44,099 nt of DNA from Lachnospiraceae bacterium UBA4364 (GTDB taxonomy: Bacteria; Bacillota; Clostridia; Lachnospirales; Lachnospiraceae), in NCBI GenBank assembly GCA_002393955.1, contig DGSK01000012.1, forward strand, positions 1-44,099, given 5' to 3'. Positions 1-9,097 of the stretch are shown one piece after another (the stretch's first letter is position 1; every line of letters starts with the position of its first letter). Under the pieces are notes generated by a model. The model had not been told where the DNA came from. It did no database searches and saw nothing but the letters and a program-made list of their open reading frames with translations. The position numbers and the translations under genes were made by a program.

Positions 1-198
1 GGAAATCCAGTGCATACAGCCCGTTGTTATCCGGTGCAGGGCTGCGAGACGGCTTAAACGAATTTTAGTTGTTGCGCTTGCAGGACAGACAGTACTTTCA
101 TGTATGGTACTGGCTGTCCCGCAAGCTGCAATTACTTAATTCGTTTAAGCCACTCGCGATGTAACGGATAACAACGGGCTGTTAGCAATTAGTTTCCC
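1..198. repeat. Long imperfect palindrome (about 198 nt), possibly cut by the window edge
   Basis: Two arms fold on each other. Positions 16-33 are the exact reverse complement of 165-182 (18 bp), 51-64 of 138-151 (14 bp), and 83-95 pairs with 107-119 with few mismatches. GGAAA at 1-5 pairs with TTTCC at 194-198. The apical loop is about 96-106. The element lies 3' of rsgA on the minus strand and lacks a T-tract, so it is not an ordinary terminator. It has no ORF. It may be a MITE-like or structured intergenic repeat. The left boundary could lie outside the window. A second, smaller hairpin (about 248-270) lies between it and the rsgA stop. Confidence 0.75.
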
Positions 199-275
199 GA
201 GGCGTTGCATCGGTTCCGGTGCATATGCGAGTCGTCGTTCTCTTTCCACAGACTATATGTGGGAAGTTTTAGTTA

Positions 276-1199
276 TTATCTGTATTTCCGTCTTTCACTC
301 AGTTCCTTATACAGGCTTTTATAATTCATATAACGGATTCTGTTCACGTATCCCTCTTCCACCGCATCCTTTACTGCACAATCCGGCTCATGGGTATGTG
401 AACATTCGTTAAATCTGCATTTCCCTTCATACGGAAAGAATTCCGGGTAATAAGCCCTCAATACGTTCTCACTCATATCAGGAACACTGAAAGAAGTAAA
501 GCCCGGAGTATCCATAATATATGAGTCTTTTATCGCTCCGTCCCGAGTCATGCAGCCTATCATAAACAGCTCTGAATGCCTGGTAGTATGTTTTCCGCGT
601 TTGGATTTCTTTCCTATCTCACCGGTTTCCATTCCCGCACCGGGACAGAGAGCATTCAGTATCGTAGACTTGCCTACGCCGCTTGGTCCGGCAAGAATAC
701 TTATTTTACCTTCCAGATCCGCAGCTACATGCCTGAGATCTTCTTCATTCTTTGCGGATACCGCAAGACACTTAACCCCTGATGCCTTATAGACATCAAT
801 CATCATTTCCACCGTTTCTTCGTCTGCCAGATCCTTTTTATTAAAAAGCAATATCACCGGAATATCCTGCATCATCATCTGAATGATAAAACTGTCCGTG
901 AGAGTCAGATTCGGTTCCGGTGACCTGACGGCAAATACTATGATAGCCTGATCCACATTGGAGGCTTCCGGACGGATGAGCTCATTTTCCCTGGGGAAGA
1001 TTTCCTCTATGCTGCCTATAAGGCCATCTTCACCCATAACTCTTTCTATCCTTACCCTGTCCCCGACAAGAGGGCGCTTTTTTTCTTTCCTGAAAATTCC
1101 CCTGGCATGGCACTCATAAATCATTCCAGCATCTTCGCTGTCACCGTCAACACGGATATAATAGAACCCGCCGATACCTTTGATTATCCTTCCCGTCAT
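276..1199 (-). CDS. rsgA: Ribosome small subunit-dependent GTPase A
   Basis: Circularly permuted GTPase that acts late in 30S maturation in the cytoplasm. The 307 aa are a normal length. An N-terminal OB-fold (about 1-70) is followed by the permuted G motifs: NKKD near residue 120, P-loop GPSGVGKST near 172, then DTPGF near 230. A C-terminal zinc knuckle has the family C-x(n)-C-x-H-x(n)-C spacing (CRFNECSHTHEPDC, about 262-275). It is the last gene of the cluster and starts 2 bp after the prkC stop, so it is very likely translated from the same message. The pairing of rsgA with prkC fits known Firmicute gene order, and RsgA (YloQ/CpgA) is a described target of PrkC in Bacillus. The assignment is secure. 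Confidence 0.97.
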   Translation of the reverse strand: MTGRIIKGIGGFYYIRVDGDSEDAGMIYECHARGIFRKEKKRPLVGDRVRIERVMGEDGLIGSIEEIFPRENELIRPEASNVDQAIIVFAVRSPEPNLTLTDSFIIQMMMQDIPVILLFNKKDLADEETVEMMIDVYKASGVKCLAVSAKNEEDLRHVAADLEGKISILAGPSGVGKSTILNALCPGAGMETGEIGKKSKRGKHTTRHSELFMIGCMTRDGAIKDSYIMDTPGFTSFSVPDMSENVLRAYYPEFFPYEGKCRFNECSHTHEPDCAVKDAVEEGYVNRIRYMNYKSLYKELSERRKYR

Positions 1200-1201
1200 A
1201 C

Positions 1202-3454
1202 TTACTGAACCTTGGTAAATGCAACATTCTGAGGTTCAGATGTCTTCTGGGAAGTCACTGTCTGCTGTGTAACATTGCCCGCTTCATCTGTTACAGACTC
1301 GGTTGTGCTTACAGTATATGTAATATAAAGTGTACCGTATGGTATGCTGTCTATGCCGCTGATATTGATCTGCTGCGGGAAAGAGTCCGCTGTAACAGAC
1401 CACAGCGCAGTAGAAGTATCCGTAGCAAACAGCGTAAGCGTCGCAGGCGTTCCCGGAACATAATCCGAAGGTGCCTGAACAGTATAAGAACAATTATATA
1501 CAGCAGGCTCAGGACCCTTGCTGACTTTATATACAACCTTGGTTCCGCTGCCAACTGTTATCCCGGGTGAATAATTCTGATAGCATACCTGTCCTTCCGC
1601 ATAATCATCACTGAACATCTGCTCTGCCGGTGTACTGTAGTCAAGCCCCAGTTCCACCATGGTAGCAATTGCAGTTTCTTCTGTCATGCCGCGCAGATCC
1701 GGCATTGACACTTCCTGGGTTTCGGTCCCCAGACTCACCGTAAGCACGATCTCAGTGCCCCTGCGAAGCCTGCTGTCGCCCTTCGGATCCTGTGAAATAA
1801 CATTTCCCTTCGGAACTTCAGTTGAATTTTCCTTGACTACCCTTACGCTGAAGCCTTCATTCTCAAGCAATACTGTAGCCTCAGCCTGTGTCATACCTGA
1901 CACATCCGGAAGCATGATCCCGTCTGTACCGGACGAAACCATTATAGTAACTGCATCCCCGCTGTTTAAACCGGTTCCCGCTGCCACGGATGTCTGGAAT
2001 ACAGTTCCTTCAGCCTCCGAAGAATTCTGATAATCCGTAGTAACCTTTATGTTTAATGCTTCCAGTGTTTCCCTTGCCTTTGCCTCGCTCATGCCCAGCA
2101 CATCAGGCATGGTAATCTGCTTGACCGATGTATTCTGTGACTCTATGCCTATTATGTTTCCGGGATCATTATCCCTGGCACCAAAAAGTCCTATTGCACT
2201 GCCCACAATGTAAATGAATATAACACCGACTATTACGGCTGCAATGATCACCACAACGGTAGTAAGCATCTCCAGCCCGCTCTGTCCTTCCTGCTTTCTC
2301 GTTTTCTTTGAGGACTTGGTATTCTTCTTTAAAGAAGCACCGCTCTTGGTATTTTTCGTTCCGTTTTTTGTTTTTGTATTTTTTGAAGATCCCTTTTTCT
2401 CAGTCTTGCGGCCCTGATCCTTTTTATGATTTGAGCCCTTGCGTGAGACATTCTCTTCATATCCGTCAGGCTCATAACGCTCCTCATACCTTCTGTCATA
2501 CTCGGTATCGCTGCGCTGATCCTGCTCATATTCATCATGTCTGGCTGCCTGCTTCATACGGCGCTTATCTTCGGATGTGAAATCCCTGGTAACACCTACC
2601 ATATCCATGGTATCCATCTTTACAAAGTTTTCATCCGGACTGATAAGTGACTTCTTGAGGTCCTCTATGAGCTCCGGTGCAGACTGATAGCGCCTGTCCG
2701 GACTCTTCTGGGTACACTTAAGTACTATCTGCTCCACTGAAACAGGTATTTCGGGAACGTAATCCCTGGGTGATGGCATCTCCTCCTGAATATGCTGTAT
2801 GGCAACTGCCACAGTGGTCTCACCGTTATAGGGAACACGTCCGGTAAGCATCTCAAAAAGAGTGATGCCAAGAGAGTATATATCGCTCTTCTCATCAGAA
2901 AAGCCGCCGCGCACCTGTTCTGGTGATGTATAGTGCACGCTGCCCATGACATTGGACGTAATGGTATTACTGGTGGCAGCCTTGGCTATACCGAAGTCTG
3001 TCACCTTCACCTTGCCTTCCTTGCTTATGATTATATTCTGGGGTTTGATATCACGATGTATGATATGGTTATTGTGGGCCGCCTCAATTCCCCGTCCCAC
3101 CTGTATGGCAATGCTGACAGCTTCTTTAACCGAAAGCCTTGCCTTCTTTTCAATGTATTTCTTTAAAGTGATGCCTTCCACCAGTTCCATTACAATGTAA
3201 CTGAAGCCACTTTCCTCACCAACATCGTATACATTGACGATATTCGGATGCATAAGGCCGGCAGCAGCCTGAGCCTCCATACGGAATTTTGAACGGAACT
3301 CTGTATTTTCAGCAAACTCCTGCTTAAGTACCTTTATCGCTACAAACCGATTAAGCTTATGATCCTTGGCACGGTAAACATCACTCATTCCGCCCGCGCC
3401 AACTTTATCAAGGACCTCATAACGATCCGATATCATCATTCCTATCTTTACCAT
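1202..3454 (-). CDS. prkC: PASTA-domain Ser/Thr protein kinase (PrkC/StkP type)
   Basis: Membrane Ser/Thr kinase of 750 aa that senses peptidoglycan fragments. The kinase domain spans about 10-270, with the glycine loop GAGGMSDVY, the VAIKVLK lysine, catalytic HRDIKPQN and DFG. A long Lys/Ser-rich juxtamembrane linker (about 300-390) precedes one TM helix (about 395-425). Three extracellular PASTA repeats follow (about 450-515, 517-583, 587-655), each opening with a MPDL/V-x-GM-type motif. The last ~95 residues form a Thr/Ser-rich, beta-rich tail of unknown fold. The gene sits 3 bp downstream of its cognate PP2C phosphatase, the usual Hanks-kinase/phosphatase pair, in a cluster that includes murE. 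Three PASTA repeats plus an extra tail is within the family range. Confidence 0.97.
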   Translation of the reverse strand: MVKIGMMISDRYEVLDKVGAGGMSDVYRAKDHKLNRFVAIKVLKQEFAENTEFRSKFRMEAQAAAGLMHPNIVNVYDVGEESGFSYIVMELVEGITLKKYIEKKARLSVKEAVSIAIQVGRGIEAAHNNHIIHRDIKPQNIIISKEGKVKVTDFGIAKAATSNTITSNVMGSVHYTSPEQVRGGFSDEKSDIYSLGITLFEMLTGRVPYNGETTVAVAIQHIQEEMPSPRDYVPEIPVSVEQIVLKCTQKSPDRRYQSAPELIEDLKKSLISPDENFVKMDTMDMVGVTRDFTSEDKRRMKQAARHDEYEQDQRSDTEYDRRYEERYEPDGYEENVSRKGSNHKKDQGRKTEKKGSSKNTKTKNGTKNTKSGASLKKNTKSSKKTRKQEGQSGLEMLTTVVVIIAAVIVGVIFIYIVGSAIGLFGARDNDPGNIIGIESQNTSVKQITMPDVLGMSEAKARETLEALNIKVTTDYQNSSEAEGTVFQTSVAAGTGLNSGDAVTIMVSSGTDGIMLPDVSGMTQAEATVLLENEGFSVRVVKENSTEVPKGNVISQDPKGDSRLRRGTEIVLTVSLGTETQEVSMPDLRGMTEETAIATMVELGLDYSTPAEQMFSDDYAEGQVCYQNYSPGITVGSGTKVVYKVSKGPEPAVYNCSYTVQAPSDYVPGTPATLTLFATDTSTALWSVTADSFPQQINISGIDSIPYGTLYITYTVSTTESVTDEAGNVTQQTVTSQKTSEPQNVAFTKVQ

Positions 3455-3457
3455 AAT

Positions 3458-4201
3458 TTATTTCTCAACCTCTATCTGCACCAGGATAACTGCTATATTG
3501 TCACGTCCACCGTTCATATTGGCTGCCGCAACAAGTCTGCGTGCCTTATCTTCGATCGTCCCCTGCCCTGCTACTATACCTTCTATTTCAGTATCCTCCA
3601 GCATATTGGACAATCCGTCCGAGCACATAAGTACCGTATCCCCCGCATGTATGTCTTCGACCTCAAAAAAGTCCGCATCCACACTGTCCATCACACCCAC
3701 AGCTCTTGTGATTATATTCTTGTCAGGATGAAGTCTTGCGTTTTTCCTCTCAAGCTCACCCATGCGGACCATTTCTTCCACATACGAATGATCCGTGGTA
3801 ATCTGCTTGATGCCGCCGCTTCCTATGATATAAAGTCTGCTGTCACCTATATTGGCAACAGTAAGCCCTTCATCATCCAGACAACATAAAACAAGCGTCG
3901 TCCCCATCCCTGAAAATTCATCATCTGAGAGCGACTTCTGTCTGACCCTTTTGTTCGCTTCGCTGATAGCTCTTGTAAGCACCTTTATCATGGGTGCCGA
4001 GCCGCCCAGATTCACAGAATTGACCACCGTCTCCACTGCACACTTTGAAGCAAACTCTCCGGCCTTGTGGCCACCCATTCCGTCCGCCACAATAAAAAGA
4101 TTCGGCAGCGGCCCTATAGGAACCTCTGACGAAAACACATAGTCCTGATTCTGATTCCGCTGTCTTCCGACATCCGTAACTGCATACGAAGTTAATTTCA
4201 T
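3458..4201 (-). CDS. prpC: PP2C-family Ser/Thr protein phosphatase (Stp/PrpC)
   Basis: Metal-dependent PPM phosphatase that reverses PrkC phosphorylation in the cytoplasm. The characteristic motifs are visible: RNQNQD near the N-terminus (metal-binding Asp), VADGMGGHKAGE, GMGTTLV, NIGDSRLY, ITRAVG, CSDGLSNM and GGRDNIAVI at the C-terminus. The frame stays open 7 codons further to a TTG at 4222. I prefer the ATG at 4201 because the protein then begins MKLTSY, as family members do, and a GGGGAG lies 13 nt upstream, although that spacing is long. The product is 247 aa. It lies between rlmN (33 bp) and prkC (3 bp). Confidence 0.95.
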   Translation of the reverse strand: MKLTSYAVTDVGRQRNQNQDYVFSSEVPIGPLPNLFIVADGMGGHKAGEFASKCAVETVVNSVNLGGSAPMIKVLTRAISEANKRVRQKSLSDDEFSGMGTTLVLCCLDDEGLTVANIGDSRLYIIGSGGIKQITTDHSYVEEMVRMGELERKNARLHPDKNIITRAVGVMDSVDADFFEVEDIHAGDTVLMCSDGLSNMLEDTEIEGIVAGQGTIEDKARRLVAAANMNGGRDNIAVILVQIEVEK

Positions 4202-4234
4202 GATCCTGCGGTTACTCCCCAATAAGGCATAGGT

Positions 4235-5281
4235 TCAACTCTCAATGGCATGTCCGGCATTACGTTTTCGGCGCAACTGACCACAGGCACCATCGATGTC
4301 CCTGCCCATTTCCCTTCTAATAGTAGCATTTATTCCTTTTTTTTCAAGCATATTTTGAAATTTAAGAACATGCGTTCTATCCGGTGCGGATAATCCCCTC
4401 TCCGTAACAGGATTTACAGGGATAAGATTTACATGGCATTTATGTGAAAAAGCAAGGGCCGCCAAAGCCTTTGCGTCTTCCTCCGAATCATTTACTCCGG
4501 CAATGAGGGCATATTCAAAGCTTACCCTGCGGCCTGTTGTTTCAAAGAAAACATCCACAGCCTCCATCAGCTCTTCTATGGAATACTTATTTGCAACAGG
4601 CATTATCTCTTTTCTCTTCTCATCCGTGGTGGCGTGCAATGAAATGGCAAGCGTCACCTGCAGTTTTTCCCCTGCAAATCTCTTTATCTCCGGAACCAGC
4701 CCACAGCTTGAAACAGTGATATTCCTGCCGCTTATATTAAGTCCTCTCTCATCAGTGATCATACGGATAAACCTGACCACTTCATTATAATTATCCATGG
4801 GTTCGCCTATGCCCATTATGACTATATTGTCTACTCTGCTGCCGGTATCCCGCTCTATGGAATAAATCTGCTCCAACATTTCAGCAGCGCTTAATCCGCG
4901 CACGAGTCCCCCCAGGGTGGAAGCGCAGAATTTACATCCCATGCGGCAGCCCACCTGGGATGAAATGCAAACGCTCACCCCATGCTTATATACCATCCTT
5001 ACGGACTCCACGCAGTTGCCGTCAGGCAGCCGGAAAAGATATTTAGAAGTATCATCCAGCTTCGATACCTGTTTTTCCTCCAGCTCAAGTACGGTATAGG
5101 AATACTCTTCTTTAAGTCTTTCCCGAAGCTTTATGGAAATATTTGTCATATTGTTGGCGGAACACACAAGGCTTTTATGCATCCACGAAAAAATCTGTGT
5201 CGCACGGAATGGCTTTTCCCCCATCTGTGACAGTTCAGATTTCAGTTCTTCAAAATTAAGTTCTTTAAGGTCTTTTTTCAT
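4235..5281 (-). CDS. rlmN: 23S rRNA (adenine2503-C2)/tRNA methyltransferase RlmN
   Basis: Radical SAM enzyme of the RlmN/Cfr family, 348 aa. It methylates C2 of A2503 in 23S rRNA and A37 in some tRNAs. The 4Fe-4S motif CRMGCKFC is at about residues 110-117. IMGIGEPMDN is the SAM-binding GEP motif. The C-terminal GACGQL holds the second catalytic cysteine that forms the methyl-Cys intermediate. The N-terminal helical domain (about 1-90) is present. The window gives no reason to prefer Cfr, and this housekeeping cluster position is the usual one for rlmN in Clostridia. A 58-bp gap separates it from rsmB. Confidence 0.96.
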   Translation of the reverse strand: MKKDLKELNFEELKSELSQMGEKPFRATQIFSWMHKSLVCSANNMTNISIKLRERLKEEYSYTVLELEEKQVSKLDDTSKYLFRLPDGNCVESVRMVYKHGVSVCISSQVGCRMGCKFCASTLGGLVRGLSAAEMLEQIYSIERDTGSRVDNIVIMGIGEPMDNYNEVVRFIRMITDERGLNISGRNITVSSCGLVPEIKRFAGEKLQVTLAISLHATTDEKRKEIMPVANKYSIEELMEAVDVFFETTGRRVSFEYALIAGVNDSEEDAKALAALAFSHKCHVNLIPVNPVTERGLSAPDRTHVLKFQNMLEKKGINATIRREMGRDIDGACGQLRRKRNAGHAIES

Positions 5282-5339
5282 AAATTCATATCAGATTCTC
5301 AGAGATTATTCTGCGAAACGGTTACGGAACGGGGGATTT

Positions 5340-6755
5340 TCACACCCTCACAAACCTGGCAATAAAGAAACCATCCATAAGCGGCATACCTTCGGGAAAG
5401 CCGGTAAACAGTGTGGTATAGCCGTCATCTGCGGTATCACGCTGAAGGCATTCCGGCAGGTATGGTACTATGCTGTCTGCCTTAAAATCAGCATGTGCAT
5501 CAAGGAAAGCAACGCGGTTATCCTCGTTTTCCTCCTTAGTGATTGTGCAGGTAGAATAAAGAAGACTTCCACCGGGCTTAACATATTCTGCTGCCACATC
5601 AAGGATTTTTTTCTGAAGCTCTGCCAGTGCCTTTATATCTTCTTTTTTCAGCCTGTATTTGATGTCAGGCTTACGTCCGATGACACCCAGTCCTGAGCAC
5701 GGGAGGTCGCATAGTACCACATCACACTTTCCGTACATTTCCATATCAGGCACCAGTGCATCCCTTACTCCTACGTTAACATTTGAAAGTCCGAGCCTTT
5801 CCGCATTTTCCCTGATACGCCCGACCCTGGTTTCAGATATATCATATGCATACACCGGTCCGTTCCCGGCAAGCTCCGCAGCATAGCAGCTCTTACCTCC
5901 CGGGGCGGCACAAAGGTCTAAAACAGTATCGCCTGTTTTTATCCCGGCACAGCATACTGCAAGCATAGATGCCGTATCCTGAAGCGCAAGCCTTCCTTCA
6001 TTAAATCCCGGAACGCTTCGCATGCCGGAAATGTTTTCCAGAAAAAAAGAGTGTTCATGGTAAGGGTTTGCGGATACCGAAATTCCGCTATCCTCTATTG
6101 CTTTTATAGCACTCAGCTCATCCGTGAGTTCACCTCTGTACCTTACCGTTACAGGCCTTGTTTCAGCACACGATTTACAGATGACCGCTGTCTTGTCACT
6201 GCCATAATGTCCCGACATATATTCCACTATCCATTCCGGAACCGAGTACTTCACCGACAGGAACCTCTCCGGTTCTTTCTTTTCGTCAGGCCAGGGTATA
6301 TCGTTTTTCTGTCTTGATACGGTACGGAGTACACCGTTAACAAAGCCCTTGAGCCCATGGAAACCTTTTGACTCCGCAAGCTTTACCGCCTCATTACAGG
6401 CAGCCGCATCGGGAATGGAATCCATAAAAAGAATCTGGTCGCAGCCCATCCTGATTATGTTCCGGATAGCCGGCTTCATTTTTTTTGACTTTACCTTTGA
6501 ATAGCAGTCTGCCACATAATCGAGCAGCAGCCTTTTTTCTATGCAGTCCAGTGACAGTCTCCTGATGAATGCCTTATCGGAAACAGGCAGATAATCATAT
6601 TTATCAAGAGCGGCTTTTATTACGTCCCCCTGCAGGAATTCCTTTTTTTCATTTTCCTCAACGCAAAGAAGGATCTCCAGCACGATCTTCCTGCTCTCTG
6701 AGACCTTTCCCGAATCAGGCTTATCTGTTTTTTTACGAGAAAAATTTTTTGACAT
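5340..6755 (-). CDS. rsmB: 16S rRNA (cytosine967-C5)-methyltransferase RsmB
   Basis: SAM-dependent rRNA m5C methyltransferase, 471 aa. The N-terminal NusB-like helical domain (about 20-160) is followed by the Fmu/NOL1 catalytic domain. Visible motifs are LDLCAAPGGKS (SAM binding), CDLPCSGLGVIGRKPDIKYR (Pro-Cys catalytic motif IV) and LLYSTCTITKEENE (second catalytic Cys, motif VI). Genes from priA through rsgA run in the order typical of Firmicutes. It starts 4 bp after the Zn-peptidase stop, so the two are probably coupled. Confidence 0.96.
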   Translation of the reverse strand: MSKNFSRKKTDKPDSGKVSESRKIVLEILLCVEENEKKEFLQGDVIKAALDKYDYLPVSDKAFIRRLSLDCIEKRLLLDYVADCYSKVKSKKMKPAIRNIIRMGCDQILFMDSIPDAAACNEAVKLAESKGFHGLKGFVNGVLRTVSRQKNDIPWPDEKKEPERFLSVKYSVPEWIVEYMSGHYGSDKTAVICKSCAETRPVTVRYRGELTDELSAIKAIEDSGISVSANPYHEHSFFLENISGMRSVPGFNEGRLALQDTASMLAVCCAGIKTGDTVLDLCAAPGGKSCYAAELAGNGPVYAYDISETRVGRIRENAERLGLSNVNVGVRDALVPDMEMYGKCDVVLCDLPCSGLGVIGRKPDIKYRLKKEDIKALAELQKKILDVAAEYVKPGGSLLYSTCTITKEENEDNRVAFLDAHADFKADSIVPYLPECLQRDTADDGYTTLFTGFPEGMPLMDGFFIARFVRV

Positions 6756-6759
6756 AGGA

Positions 6760-7494
6760 TCAACGCCGCCTGCCCCTGATGCTCATTAATCTTAAAAGCT
6801 GTACAACCGCTATTGCGGCTGATGCAAGATATGTCATACCTGCCGCCCTGAGCACCTTTATACAATAAGGCTTCTCTTCGGGAAGGAGGATATTGTACTG
6901 CCCGGTGAGCCTAACCGCCCTTGCAGATGCATCAAACTCTACAGGCAGTGTCACTAACTGGAATAAAACCGCCGCCGCAAAAAGTCCTATTCCCACATCT
7001 ATCAGGAAGTCAAACTGACTGATTATCAGCCCAAGAACAACCAGCGGATAGCCAAGTTTAGAGCCTATATTTGCCACGGGAAGGATCGCAGTCCTTATGC
7101 TTAACGGGACATAGTTCTCCTCATGCTGAAGTGCATGTCCGCACTCATGCGCAGCAACCCCCAGTGCCGCTACGGAAGTACTGCCATACACGCTTTCGGA
7201 AAGACATACCTCCCTGTTTCTGGGATCATAATGATCAGTAAGCTCCCCAGGCACCTGACGTACTGTTACGTCATTTATTCCCGCATAGCGCAGCATTGCC
7301 GCCGCACAGTCAGCGCCTGTCATTCCGGATCTGCTCGCCATTTTCTGATACTTTCTGAATGTGGATCTTACACTGGACGATGCAATAAGTGATACGACCG
7401 TAACCACCAGCAGCACTATAAAAAGTGCAAATGTCACCGGATCCTCTCCCAGATAACGGTCGTAACCATAATTATAGCCTGTATACAACAGCAT
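6760..7494 (-). CDS. Membrane zinc metallopeptidase (YugP/Zn_peptidase_2 family)
   Basis: Membrane-embedded putative peptidase, 244 aa. The zinc motif HECGHALQH lies near residues 116-124. TM segments are at about 20-45, 135-155, 165-185 and 215-235. The family is widely conserved in Firmicutes beside fmt/rsmB, but its substrate is not established. The ATG at 7494 is preceded by GGAGGT with 7-nt spacing. The C-terminal end is basic (SIRGRRR). It lies between fmt (62 bp) and rsmB (4 bp), so it is co-transcribed with translation and rRNA-modification genes. Its role, perhaps membrane protein quality control, is inference only. Confidence 0.88.
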   Translation of the reverse strand: MLLYTGYNYGYDRYLGEDPVTFALFIVLLVVTVVSLIASSSVRSTFRKYQKMASRSGMTGADCAAAMLRYAGINDVTVRQVPGELTDHYDPRNREVCLSESVYGSTSVAALGVAAHECGHALQHEENYVPLSIRTAILPVANIGSKLGYPLVVLGLIISQFDFLIDVGIGLFAAAVLFQLVTLPVEFDASARAVRLTGQYNILLPEEKPYCIKVLRAAGMTYLASAAIAVVQLLRLMSIRGRRR

Positions 7495-7556
7495 ATCCGA
7501 TACCTCCGCTCTTCATCCCTCTGCCGCTTTAAGCATGTCTCTGTCAAATAACAGAA

Positions 7557-8504
7557 TTAACACTTTGCTTCTGTTTTCAGACAAGAACCGCTCTTTATAG
7601 CATATCCCCTCAGAAAACTTCCCGCATCCATGCGTTTCTTGCCTTCCAGCTGGAGTTCCTTTATCTCAAGAGTACCTTCCCCGCATTTTACAAACATACG
7701 TGAATCCTCTACCGTAATCTCGCCTGCTGTGCTTCCTTTATCATCTGCCGCATCCGCTACATCTACACGCCAGATCTTAAGATTCTTTCCCTCAAGGAAT
7801 GTAAAAGTCCCGGGCCACGGTGAGCATCCCCTTACAAGATTCTTTATTACAACAGCACTCTTTGACCAGTCTATCCGGCCGTCGCTTTTCTTAAGCATGG
7901 GCACATGGGTACTCTCAGCCTCATTCTGCGGTACAGACTCAATAGCTCCGCTTTCGATAAGCGGAAGAGCCTCCACTATGAGCTCCGCTCCGATAGCTGC
8001 CAGTCTGTCAAAAAGCTCACCTCCGGTCTCTTCGTCGTCTATTACAGTCCTGCGGCACATAAGGATATCACCTGTATCAATCCCTTCATCCATCTGCATT
8101 ATGGTGACTCCGGTCTCTTTCTCGCCGTCTATTATCGCCCTCTGTATAGGTGCAGCGCCCCTGTATTTGGGCAGTATCGATGCATGGATGTTTACGCATC
8201 CGTACTTCGGATATTCCAGTATTTCTTTCGTAAGGATCTGTCCGAAAGCCGCCACCACATATATATCTGCCTGATATTTCTTAAGTTCTGCTACAGCTTC
8301 CGGCTTCCTGATCTTCTCCGGCTGAAACACATTAAGGCCATGTGCCAGCGCACATTCCTTGACAGGACAGGGAACAAGCTTATCGCTCCTGCCCTTCGGC
8401 TTATCCGGCTGTGTCACCACGCAGGTCACTTCGTGACCTGCCTTTATTATGCTCTCAAGCGCCCCCACCGCAAAGTCAGGGGTTCCCATAAAAACAATCT
8501 TCAT
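7557..8504 (-). CDS. fmt: Methionyl-tRNA formyltransferase
   Basis: Transfers the formyl group of 10-formyl-THF to initiator Met-tRNA. The 315 aa are a normal length. N-terminal Rossmann domain: MKIVFMGTPDFAV at the start, and the catalytic region HASILPKYRGAAPIQRAI near residues 107-124 with the Asn-His-Asp site. The C-terminal OB-like tRNA-binding domain covers about 205-310. It follows def with 78 bp between them. This is the standard def-fmt pair. Confidence 0.97.
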   Translation of the reverse strand: MKIVFMGTPDFAVGALESIIKAGHEVTCVVTQPDKPKGRSDKLVPCPVKECALAHGLNVFQPEKIRKPEAVAELKKYQADIYVVAAFGQILTKEILEYPKYGCVNIHASILPKYRGAAPIQRAIIDGEKETGVTIMQMDEGIDTGDILMCRRTVIDDEETGGELFDRLAAIGAELIVEALPLIESGAIESVPQNEAESTHVPMLKKSDGRIDWSKSAVVIKNLVRGCSPWPGTFTFLEGKNLKIWRVDVADAADDKGSTAGEITVEDSRMFVKCGEGTLEIKELQLEGKKRMDAGSFLRGYAIKSGSCLKTEAKC

Positions 8505-8582
8505 GCTTCCTCTTTTCTTTATTTATTAACAAGTAAAACTTCCCACTTGTTGTATACCACTAACTTCCTCACACCGGTAATT

Positions 8583-9065
8583 TCACTCATCATCATCGGT
8601 TGTTGTATCCAGAAGCTCACCCTCTACCAGTTCGACATAAAGCTTACCGTCCAGATGATCAAGCTCATGGCATATTGCCCTTGCCAGAAGCTCTGTTCCC
8701 TCTACCTCTATCTCCTTCATATCACGGTCCAGAGCCCTGCATACAACGTGCATAGGCCTTGTGACAGTCCCTGTTTTACCGGGAACGGAAAGGCACCCCT
8801 CATATCCGGTCTGCTCACCGTCCTTTTCAGTGATCACTGGATTTATCAGGCATAAGGGTTCACTTTCTTCTCCTCCCACATCAATGACTACAATACGTTT
8901 TAACACTCCCACCTGGGGAGCTGCCAGACCTACGCCGTTTGCATCATACATAGTCTCAAACATGTCGTCGATAAGCTCTGAGATATGTGGTGTCATCTCC
9001 TTTACCGGTCTGCACTCCTTTGTGAGGACATCGTCTCCCATCTCCCTTATCTGTCTTACTGCCAT
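8583..9065 (-). CDS. def: Peptide deformylase
   Basis: Removes the N-formyl group from nascent proteins, 160 aa. All three catalytic motifs are present: GVGLAAPQVG (motif 1), EGCLSVPG (motif 2, with metal-ligand Cys) and HELDHLDG (motif 3, HExxH-type). The spacing and short length fit a type 1/Clostridial enzyme. An AAGGAGG site lies just before the ATG at 9065. The gene follows priA by 32 bp and precedes fmt. The C-terminus is acidic (TTDDDE), without functional meaning that I can assign. Confidence 0.96.
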   Translation of the reverse strand: MAVRQIREMGDDVLTKECRPVKEMTPHISELIDDMFETMYDANGVGLAAPQVGVLKRIVVIDVGGEESEPLCLINPVITEKDGEQTGYEGCLSVPGKTGTVTRPMHVVCRALDRDMKEIEVEGTELLARAICHELDHLDGKLYVELVEGELLDTTTDDDE

Positions 9066-9097
9066 ATTTCCTCCTTCTGCCGCCTTTGCGGTTCTCT

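Noticed and set aside
1..198. Possible insertion sequence end
   Set aside because: No transposase frame is present in the element or next to it. It is reported as a palindromic repeat only.
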